NCBI GenBank assembly: GCA_002067405.1
Contig: MVRP01000121.1
Coordinates: 1-12,271, forward strand
From: Syntrophorhabdaceae bacterium PtaU1.Bin034
GTDB taxonomy: Bacteria; Desulfobacterota_G; Syntrophorhabdia; Syntrophorhabdales; WCHB1-27
Direction: 5' to 3'
DNA: 12,271 nucleotides
A program made the translations under genes and the position numbers. Positions 7,301-12,271 of the stretch are shown here, piece after piece. The first letter of the stretch is position 1. Each line of letters starts with the position of its first letter. Under the pieces are notes generated by a model. That model was not told where the DNA came from. It searched no databases and saw only the letters and a list, made by a program, of their open reading frames with translations.

Positions 7301-8828
7301 AAAAACGCTTAGCAGCCGGGAAGGCGTTACCGGTCCCAATGGCTCGCTCTCCGATATTCTTTTGCAGTGGCTCTCTTTCTATGGACCCATCCGGAAGTCT
7401 TCGCTGCGAGAGACCCTCGGCCTTGATGAATCCACCCTGGATGAGTTGCTGGCGGGTCTTGCGGAGACAGAGGCGGTGATCCTCGATCTCCTTACCGAAT
7501 CGGCTGAAGAGCCGGAAATCTGCGACCGGGAGAACCTGGAGACCCTCCTGAGGATGGCAAGGAGATCGAGGCAACCTTCGTTCAGGGCGTTGCCCATAGA
7601 CCATCTTCCTCTGTTTCTCGCTGCCTGGCAGGGTCTCATCACGCCGGGCGAGAACCTCGATGATCTGCAGGACCGCTTGGATCAGCTCTTCGGCTACCCG
7701 GCCCAGGCAGAGGCATGGGAGAAATACCTCCTGCCGGCCCGGTTATCGCCCTACTACGGCTCCTGGCTGGACAGCCTCATGCAGGGAAGCGGCCTGTTGT
7801 GGTTCGGATGGGGGAACAAGAAACTAAGCTTCGCCTTTGATGAGGACCTGGAGCTTTTTCTCGATCCGGATGGCAGCCGTGATGCGGAAGGAGCGGAAGG
7901 AAAGACGGCTTCCGATGACCTTTCGCGCCTCTTCCCGAGGTTGATCGGGCGGTATAGCCTGCCGGACATTGCGAAGTTCTTCGGATCGGACAGCCGCTCG
8001 GTCACAAAGAAACTATGGGACCTTGCCTGGCGCGGGCGCGTGACGAACGACACCTTTGCGGCCGTGCGCCAAGGAATACTGACGGATTTCGCGCCCGTTG
8101 ATCTGAAAAGCGGCCGCCGGAGACCTTTCCGCGCCGGGCGCACCAGGTGGGGCGCTGTGCAGCCATTCCCGGGAAGCTGGCACGTCCTCGGCAGTGAAGG
8201 GATCGAAAGGGACCCGATCGACGAGGCCGAGCTGGTCAAAGACCGCGTCCGTCAACTCCTGAAGCGCTACGGCATCCTTTTCAGGGAACTCACCGCGTAC
8301 GAACTGCCTTTCCTCCAGTGGTCCGCGATCTTCAAGGCCCTCAGAATAATGGAACTCTCCGGAGAAATACTTTCGGGCCACTTTTTTGAAGGCATTCCCG
8401 GCGTCCAGTTCATCTCCCATGAGGCATTCAGGTTCCTGAGCGAGCCACTTCCCGAAGACCGGGTTTACTGGATGAACGCCGTTGACCCGGCCTCGATGTC
8501 CGGCATCAGGCTGGAGGCGCTCAAGGGTGTCTTGCCCAGCCGCATCCCTTCGACCCACCTGGTATATCGAGGGAAGAAGCTCGTCGCCATTTCGCGGCGA
8601 AGCGGCAGCATCCTGACGTTTCATGTGCCGCCCGATGACCCCCGCATCGCCGACTATCTCTCCTTTTTCAAGGTGCTCCTCGGCCGGGAATTCAGCCCCG
8701 AAACGTTTGTTGCGGTGGAGACGATCAACGGAAAACCCGCACCGGAAAGCGATTACGCCGGAATAATGAAGGAATTCGGCTTCTCCCGTGGGTACAAGGC
8801 ACTAGAACTCACGAAGAGATATTCCTGA
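4353..8828 (+). CDS. lhr: Lhr-family superfamily 2 ATP-dependent helicase (large form)
   Basis: The protein has 1491 residues from ATG 4353, close to the roughly 1500 of full-length bacterial Lhr. It unwinds nucleic acid using ATP and is linked to DNA repair in characterised relatives. All superfamily 2 motifs are visible: Q-like TDIQAKAWP near 27-35, motif I APTGSGKT 47-54, Ia YVSPLKALNNDI at about 79-90, II DEIH 169-172 continuing as AVVGTKRG, III SAT 203-205, IV LLFVNSRRTAEK at about 284-295, V TSSLELGIDIG 339-349 and VI QRIGRSGHR 368-376. The DEIHAVVGTKRG and QRIGRSGHRVGG wording is typical of Lhr. Winged-helix and Lhr-core regions should follow to about residue 850, and the rest corresponds to the Lhr C-terminal extension of tandem winged helices. 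No frameshift or internal stop is seen. Start choice is uncertain: TTG 4341 and GTG 4344 are in frame, and none of the three has a clear Shine-Dalgarno site. ATG 4353 leads directly into ALFHPLVEKWF, where homologues normally begin. It appears to be monocistronic. Confidence 0.93.
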   Translation: MKDHGNILALFHPLVEKWFRERLGAPTDIQAKAWPEITKGRHALVTAPTGSGKTLTAFLWAIDRLITGAWSPGQTRVLYVSPLKALNNDIRRNLTTPLEELATRFRQAGQAFPQISVLTRNGDTPAEERRQMLKHPPEILITTPESLNIILSSRSGRAMLSGIATVILDEIHAVVGTKRGTHLITAVDRLMRLTGEFQRIALSATVRPLETVADFVGGYVQAGDAGSERYEKRHVEIIRSTDRKRNTVNVCFPKDAREQLVDGSWWPVLVEAFKEIIRAHRSTLLFVNSRRTAEKVTRLINEGESRELAYAHHGSLSREIRLAVEQRLKEGELKAIVATSSLELGIDIGDLDRVILIETPPAISSAIQRIGRSGHRVGGTSRGLLYPTHGRDFLNAAVMAKSVTEQDIEPIIPIEAPLDVLAQVLVSMVSLERWDVDELFAFIRTSYPYRRLSRRQFDLVLSMLAGRYAETRLRELKPRISIDRVDNTVHGREGVQRLIYMSGGTIPDRGYYDLRLEESHAKIGELDEEFVWERSIGDTFSLGPHAWRIQRITSSDVEVVPTESRPGIFPFWKAEDMNRDFQFSEKILLFLERVNDRIDSPSLRDELLRDYFLNGPAADELIAYLRRQREMTGADLPHRHHLLIEHFEDPLNTSDMKQVILHTVWGGRVNRPFGLALQAAWEEKYHYHLEIIDNNDCILLMLPHEFSDEDIFSLVTPENLERLLRRTLEKSGFFGARFRENAGRALLLPRASFKKRLPLWLNRLRSKKLMDAVLQYADFPILLETWRTCLQDEFDLMNLRKLLDEVRAGQIRLTEATTTTASPFADGLIWKQTNTYMYEDDTSRSGKSSRLSAELLKEVLFSASLRPRIPRNLVESLEAKLQRTASGYAPRSADDLLDWAKERLLIPKAEWEKLLNAVERDHELPVAEAIGPIKDKLLSIRMPRASTGMVCALENLDRVARSFDTSTRELDARDILTGKPTRAKTLSSREGVTGPNGSLSDILLQWLSFYGPIRKSSLRETLGLDESTLDELLAGLAETEAVILDLLTESAEEPEICDRENLETLLRMARRSRQPSFRALPIDHLPLFLAAWQGLITPGENLDDLQDRLDQLFGYPAQAEAWEKYLLPARLSPYYGSWLDSLMQGSGLLWFGWGNKKLSFAFDEDLELFLDPDGSRDAEGAEGKTASDDLSRLFPRLIGRYSLPDIAKFFGSDSRSVTKKLWDLAWRGRVTNDTFAAVRQGILTDFAPVDLKSGRRRPFRAGRTRWGAVQPFPGSWHVLGSEGIERDPIDEAELVKDRVRQLLKRYGILFRELTAYELPFLQWSAIFKALRIMELSGEILSGHFFEGIPGVQFISHEAFRFLSEPLPEDRVYWMNAVDPASMSGIRLEALKGVLPSRIPSTHLVYRGKKLVAISRRSGSILTFHVPPDDPRIADYLSFFKVLLGREFSPETFVAVETINGKPAPESDYAGIMKEFGFSRGYKALELTKRYS

Positions 8829-8843
8829 TCTCTTTCTATTAAT

Positions 8844-8930
8844 GGGGCTCGCGTCGCCCCCTCCACGCGACCGCCTGGCGGTGCCCGGCCGGATGGAGCC
8901 TTCCTCTCAATGGCTCGCTTTGCTCGCTCG
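8844..8930. repeat. Hairpin-rich spacer, possible interspersed palindromic element
   Basis: The space after the helicase gene packs several dyads into under 50 bp. GGGGC (8844-8848) pairs with GCCCC (8856-8860). TCGCGT (8849-8854) pairs with ACGCGA (8865-8870) as a competing fold. ACCGCC-T-GGCGGT (8870-8882) is nearly perfect, and CCGGCCGG (8885-8892) is palindromic. A direct repeat of GCTCGC follows (8913-8918 and 8922-8927). No protein-like frame is seen. Such dense GC palindromes between operons are typical of REP-like or MITE-like repeats, but a second copy is needed to show this. No T run marks it as an intrinsic terminator. Confidence 0.35.
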
Positions 8931-8966
8931 TAGATTCCCACTGCAGCTTTCATCTGTTTTTGGCGG

Positions 8967-8996
8967 TTGACAAAACAATTTCAACTGGGGTACAGT
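8967..8996 (+). promoter_or_regulatory. Strong candidate promoter of the 2-oxoacid oxidoreductase operon
   Basis: A perfect TTGACA at 8967-8972 is followed after 18 bp by TACAGT at 8991-8996, which matches the -10 consensus at 4 of 6 positions. Transcription would start near 9003. This excludes the TTG at 8967 and the ATG at 8997 as gamma-subunit starts and favours ATG 9042. No clear operator is visible around it. Confidence 0.55.
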
Positions 8997-9041
8997 ATGC
9001 ACACAGGAACCGCAAATTATACGTATGGAGCCGGTGATATC

Positions 9042-9584
9042 ATGACGGAGACCAAGTTTATCGGCAGGGGAGGACAGGGGGCCGTTATCGCGTCCCAGAT
9101 CCTGGCAAAGGTATTTTTCATGATGGGTAAGTACCCCCAATGCTTCTCCGTGTTTGGGGGTGAGAGGCGCGGAGCGCCGGTGGCAAGCTTTCTCAGGGTT
9201 GATGACAAAAAGATCCTTCTCAAGTGCGAGATCAAAAGGGCGGACGAAATGGTCTATATGGCCCCTGATCTCGTTGACGAGAAAGAGATCGAAGCGACGC
9301 TCAAGCCGGGAGGACTGATCCTTATCAATAACGCGTTGACCAATAATGAATTTAAACCCTTGCGGAAATTTCGCCTGGCCCTGGTAGACGCTCTTTCCAT
9401 CTCGGAAGGATTGGGCATGGGTGCCACCATCAACACCGCGATACTCGGGGCGTACGCCCGGGCCAACGGCGGCGTGCCCATGGAATATCTGGAGCAGGCT
9501 ATCAGGGATACGGTCCCGGCGAAAGTCGAGCAGAATGTCGCTGCTGCCAAAAGGGCATATGAGCGGACGTTGGTCGTTTCGTAG
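9042..9584 (+). CDS. porG: 2-oxoacid:ferredoxin oxidoreductase, gamma subunit (PorG/VorG type)
   Basis: This 180-residue protein is a full-length gamma subunit. It opens with the family motif FIGRGGQGAVIASQILA at residues 6-22. FSVFGGERRGAPVASFLR follows at about 35-52, then the KPGGLILIN core strand and GMGATINTAILGAYA at about 126-140. The gamma subunit belongs to the heterotetrameric pyruvate/2-ketoisovalerate:ferredoxin oxidoreductases and helps hold CoA next to the thiamine pyrophosphate site formed by alpha and beta. ATG 9042 is chosen because GGTGAT, part of the anti-16S complement, lies 5 nt upstream, and because the promoter -10 box covers the earlier in-frame starts. It is first in the operon and 28 nt before the GltD-like/ferredoxin gene. 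The exact 2-oxoacid cannot be told from this subunit. Confidence 0.9.
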   Translation: MTETKFIGRGGQGAVIASQILAKVFFMMGKYPQCFSVFGGERRGAPVASFLRVDDKKILLKCEIKRADEMVYMAPDLVDEKEIEATLKPGGLILINNALTNNEFKPLRKFRLALVDALSISEGLGMGATINTAILGAYARANGGVPMEYLEQAIRDTVPAKVEQNVAAAKRAYERTLVVS

Positions 9585-9612
9585 TGCGGCCGGCGCTCAG
9601 GGAGTGGCCTGA

Positions 9613-11367
9613 ATGAGCGATTTTGAGATAACTATCGAAGACCTGAAACCGATATCTCCTTTCTCGCAGGGCTCTACGGAGATATTTCTCACAGGCCTGT
9701 GGAGCGGCAGAAAACCCGTTTATGGCGACAAGACTTCTCCGTGCCGCCAGGCATGCCCGATCGGGAACGATATTTCGAGGTCTTTCTACTATGCGTCAAA
9801 GGGTGAATATGACCGGGCCCTGAAGATATATCGCGAGGACAATCCCCTTCCGGGGGTATGCGGGAGGGTTTGTTATCATCCGTGCGAAGCGGGCTGCAAT
9901 CGCAGGGATTTTGACGAGGCGATCAATATCAGGGGTTTCGAACGTTTTCTTGCCGACCACGGTAAGGTGGACATAAAAAGGGTCGTTCCTGCAAGAAAGA
10001 GAAAGGAGAGGGTCGCAGTGATCGGATCGGGACCCGCCGGTCTCGGGGCCGCTTATCACCTCGCGCGGCTCGGCTATGGGGTCACGGTCTTTGAAGCACT
10101 TCAGGAGCCCGGAGGAATGTTGATGTACGGCATCCCCGAGTACCGCCTTCCCAAGGAGGTCCTCCGGCAGGAGATAGGCCATATCCGTGACCTGGGGGTT
10201 GAAATCAGGACGGGTGTCCGGGTCGGGAAAGACATTCTTTTTGAAAACCTTAAAAAAGAGTACCAGGCAACGTTTATTGCCATCGGTGCCCATGCCGGGA
10301 TGCCGCTCGGGATTGAGGGGGAGGATTTGCCCGGCGTGGCGGAAGGAATAGAATTCCTGAGGAGCGTTGCCCGGGGCGAAAAACTGAACGTGGGGAAGAG
10401 AGTCGCGATCATCGGCGGCGGAAATACGGCGATAGACTGCGCCCGCAGCGCCCGGCGAATGGGCGCGGAGAACGTGACCGTCATATACAGGCGATCGAGA
10501 GCTGAAATGCCGGCCCTTCCGGAAGATGTGCATGCTGCCGAGGCAGAAGGGATAAAAATCGAGATGCTCGCTTTGCCAAAACGGCTGGTAGCGGAAAACG
10601 GGCGGCTTACCGCCGTCGAATTGATAAAGATGAGGCTGGGAGCATCCGACTCGAGCGGCAGACCTCAGCCTGTTGCGATTGAAGGGTCTGAGTATGTCGT
10701 TCCGATGGATATGCTGATCGCTGCCGTGGGTCAGACCCCTGAGTCGGACTTAAGAGAGGGAGCAGGACTTTCGTGGAACAAGAGAGGCATGATCGACGTT
10801 TCCGGAAGCTCCGCCCTGACGGGTATGGAAGGCGTATTTGCAGGAGGCGACTGCGCCGGGACAAAAGCCTTTGTCGCGGATGCCATTGCGAGCGGCAAGA
10901 GAGGAGCGCTGGCGATTTACTGTTATCTGGAAGGTAAGGATGTGAATAAGGAATTTGAGAATCACCGCATCGGGACTGCCGCATCATTTTCTTTCCAGCA
11001 TTTTCTTGACCCGGACAGATATCTCTCGGACCTCAAAAAAATCGTTCCGTACGAGAAGGTGAACACCCTCTGTTTCTCGCATGCCCCAAGGAATGACAAT
11101 CCTGACGGAGAGCAGCCGGGAGAGGGCGTCAAGACGTTCGGGGAAGTGGTGAGCGGCCTCGATCCGGCCCTGATGTCGGCCGAAGTAGAGCGTTGCTTCA
11201 AGTGCGGCACCTGCACGAGGTGTGATTTCTGTTTCCTTATCTGTCCCGATATTTCCATTATGAAGGAGGAGGACGGGTACAGGGTGAGGACCGACTATTG
11301 TAAGGGGTGCAGCATTTGCGCGACCAGCTGCCCGCGAAACGTGATCGAGATCGGAGGTGGCAGATGA
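9613..11367 (+). CDS. GltD/NfnB-like NAD(P)H oxidoreductase fused to a 2x[4Fe-4S] ferredoxin (delta-like) domain
   Basis: This 584-residue protein has three parts. An N-terminal Fe-S segment carries cysteines 44, 48, 83, 87, 91 and 95, in the pattern of the glutamate synthase small subunit and NfnB. The flavin/nucleotide core has FAD motif VIGSGPAGLGAA at 136-147, NADPH-site IIGGGNTAIDCARSA at 266-280 with VIYRRSRAEMPA at 290-301, and FAGGDCAGT at 409-417. YRR-R is the arginine signature for the NADPH 2'-phosphate. A C-terminal ferredoxin domain has two sites: Cys 534, 537, 540, 544 (with extra Cys 528 and 531), and Cys 563, 566, 569, 573, each ending CP. The last domain corresponds to the delta subunit of four-subunit 2-oxoacid oxidoreductases. 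Placed between gamma and alpha genes, the protein probably passes electrons between the oxidoreductase, its clusters and NADP(H). GGAG at 9601-9604 sets the start. Its stop overlaps the alpha-subunit start (ATGA), implying translational coupling. Confidence 0.9.
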   Translation: MSDFEITIEDLKPISPFSQGSTEIFLTGLWSGRKPVYGDKTSPCRQACPIGNDISRSFYYASKGEYDRALKIYREDNPLPGVCGRVCYHPCEAGCNRRDFDEAINIRGFERFLADHGKVDIKRVVPARKRKERVAVIGSGPAGLGAAYHLARLGYGVTVFEALQEPGGMLMYGIPEYRLPKEVLRQEIGHIRDLGVEIRTGVRVGKDILFENLKKEYQATFIAIGAHAGMPLGIEGEDLPGVAEGIEFLRSVARGEKLNVGKRVAIIGGGNTAIDCARSARRMGAENVTVIYRRSRAEMPALPEDVHAAEAEGIKIEMLALPKRLVAENGRLTAVELIKMRLGASDSSGRPQPVAIEGSEYVVPMDMLIAAVGQTPESDLREGAGLSWNKRGMIDVSGSSALTGMEGVFAGGDCAGTKAFVADAIASGKRGALAIYCYLEGKDVNKEFENHRIGTAASFSFQHFLDPDRYLSDLKKIVPYEKVNTLCFSHAPRNDNPDGEQPGEGVKTFGEVVSGLDPALMSAEVERCFKCGTCTRCDFCFLICPDISIMKEEDGYRVRTDYCKGCSICATSCPRNVIEIGGGR

Positions 11368-12271
11368 AGACGCTCCTGCAAGGCAACTATGCGGTGGCAG
11401 AAGCGGTCAGGCTCGCCCGGGTGCAGTTTGTTGCTGCCTATCCCATTACCCCTCAGACGCCGATCTACGAGAGGCTCTCCGATATGGAACTGGAGGGCAA
11501 GCTCACGGGCATCATGATGCGGACCGAATCGGAGCATTCCGCGATGGCCGCCTGTATCTCGGCCTCACTCACCGGTGTGCGGACCTTCACGGCCACGGCC
11601 TCTCAGGGAATTGCGCTGATGCATGAAATGCTTCATTTTGCGGCGGGAAACAGGGTTCCCGTGGTTATGTGCAACGTGAACCGTGTGATCGCGATCCCGT
11701 GGGCTTTCGGAAGCGACCAGTCAGACAGCCTTTCGCAGCGGGATACCGGATGGATGCAATTCTACTGCGAAGACGCCCAGGAAGCGGTGGACACCGTTAT
11801 CCAGGCGTACAAGATTGCCGAGCAGGTTTTTTTTCCCGTCATGGTAGCGATTGACGGTTTTTTTACCTCCCACTTTCTCGAACCTATAGAAATACCCGAT
11901 CAGGAGGCGGTCGACGCATTTCTTCCCCCACCGACTATTCCGACCCGCTTCGACGTGTGCAATCCCGCCTACGTCGGTAACGTCGTGAGCCCTGATGCGT
12001 ACATGGTGTTCAGGGAGAGAAGCTTTGAGGATATGGAGAAGACGAGACCGGTGATCAGACAGGTCAACAAAGAATATCAGGAGATTATGGGCCGGGGATA
12101 CGAGGTGATAGAGACGGTCGATACGGACGACGCAGAGGTCGTCCTTGTGACGAGCGGGGCCATGACGAGCACTGCCCGGGTAGCGATACAGTCGCTCCGC
12201 GATAAGGGCTACAAGACCGGTCTCCTCAAAATGAAGCTCTTCAGGCCCTTTCCTTCACGGGAGGTGCGGGA
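11364..12271 (+). CDS. porA: 2-oxoacid:ferredoxin oxidoreductase, alpha subunit (PorA/VorA type), 3' end cut off
   Basis: The frame is open from ATG 11364 to the window edge: 302 codons plus 2 bases, with no stop. GGAGGTGG at 11353-11360 is the ribosome-binding site, and the ATG overlaps the preceding stop as ATGA. Family motifs are GNYAVAEAVRLA at 7-18, AAYPITPQTPIYERL at about 24-38, ESEHSAMAACISASL at about 53-67, TFTATASQGIALMHEMLH at about 71-88 and GWMQFYCEDAQEAVDT at about 128-143. PVMVAIDGFFTSHFLEPIEI follows at about 155-174, and the domain II strand VVLVTSGAM starts near 259. Alpha pairs with beta to hold thiamine pyrophosphate and to oxidise (or reductively carboxylate) a 2-oxoacid with CoA. 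Intact PorA is about 380-400 residues, so roughly a quarter is missing. The beta-subunit gene is expected directly downstream. The motifs fit pyruvate or branched-chain 2-oxoacid enzymes, and the substrate is left open. Confidence 0.92.
   Translation, partial: MKTLLQGNYAVAEAVRLARVQFVAAYPITPQTPIYERLSDMELEGKLTGIMMRTESEHSAMAACISASLTGVRTFTATASQGIALMHEMLHFAAGNRVPVVMCNVNRVIAIPWAFGSDQSDSLSQRDTGWMQFYCEDAQEAVDTVIQAYKIAEQVFFPVMVAIDGFFTSHFLEPIEIPDQEAVDAFLPPPTIPTRFDVCNPAYVGNVVSPDAYMVFRERSFEDMEKTRPVIRQVNKEYQEIMGRGYEVIETVDTDDAEVVLVTSGAMTSTARVAIQSLRDKGYKTGLLKMKLFRPFPSREVR

Noticed and set aside
8753..8953. Minus-strand frame of 66 codons crossing the end of the helicase gene and the palindromic spacer
   Set aside because: Its Arg/Lys/Glu-rich product (IYERAKRAIERK) reflects the GCTCGC repeat and palindromes rather than a protein family.
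8967..9041. N-terminal extension of the gamma subunit from TTG 8967 or ATG 8997
   Set aside because: These bases are better explained as the -35/-10 promoter, and the family N-terminus begins at ATG 9042, which has its own ribosome-binding site.
9796..10533. 245-codon minus-strand frame inside the GltD-like gene
   Set aside because: It is antisense to a clearly conserved FAD/Fe-S protein and has no family features.
1..12271. CRISPR arrays, tRNA or rRNA genes, transposases, phage or toxin-antitoxin genes
   Set aside because: No regularly spaced direct repeats, cloverleaf or rRNA-like sequence, or mobile/defence protein motifs were seen on either strand by eye.

Overview
The window looks like chromosome from an anaerobic or microaerophilic bacterium with moderately high GC. 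The best guess is Desulfobacterota or a related syntrophic/sulfate-reducer lineage. The evidence is a ferredoxin-type 2-oxoacid oxidoreductase operon with a built-in GltD-like NAD(P)H module, a separate glutaredoxin plus AhpF-like flavoprotein pair, and a secreted Cache-domain sensor. This placement is inference; no rRNA, tRNA or other taxonomic marker is present.

Layout. (1) 1-1288: a consensus-like promoter, then a two-gene thiol-redox operon, a CPYC glutaredoxin-like protein (121-363) and a thioredoxin reductase/AhpF-type flavoprotein (380-1288). (2) 1289-1678: about 390 bp without a convincing gene, holding a strong hairpin, several Shine-Dalgarno-like sites that lead nowhere, and an AT-rich inverted repeat followed by a T run. 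(3) 1679-2254: a DUF488 protein. (4) 2302-4110, minus strand: an exported protein fusing a BMP/PnrA-type ligand-binding domain to a Cache-like domain. (5) 4111-4352: a divergent intergenic region with a candidate promoter on each strand. (6) 4353-8828: a full-length Lhr-family superfamily 2 helicase. (7) 8829-8966: a hairpin-rich spacer that looks like an interspersed palindromic repeat. (8) 8967-12271: a promoter followed by the gamma subunit, a GltD-like/ferredoxin fusion and the alpha subunit (cut by the window edge) of a pyruvate/2-oxoacid:ferredoxin oxidoreductase. The beta subunit is expected just beyond.

How the genes work together. The Grx/flavoprotein pair probably forms a pyridine-nucleotide-driven disulfide-reducing chain, like AhpF split into two polypeptides. 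The gamma-GltD/ferredoxin-alpha genes probably encode an oxidoreductase that links CoA-dependent 2-oxoacid chemistry to NADPH through an on-board FAD/Fe-S module. The DUF488 protein, the BMP-Cache protein and Lhr are separate units with no evident link to these pathways.

No mobile element, CRISPR array, phage gene or RNA gene was recognised. The least ordinary items are the BMP-Cache fusion, the nucleotide-site sequence of the AhpF-like reductase, and the two non-coding stretches.
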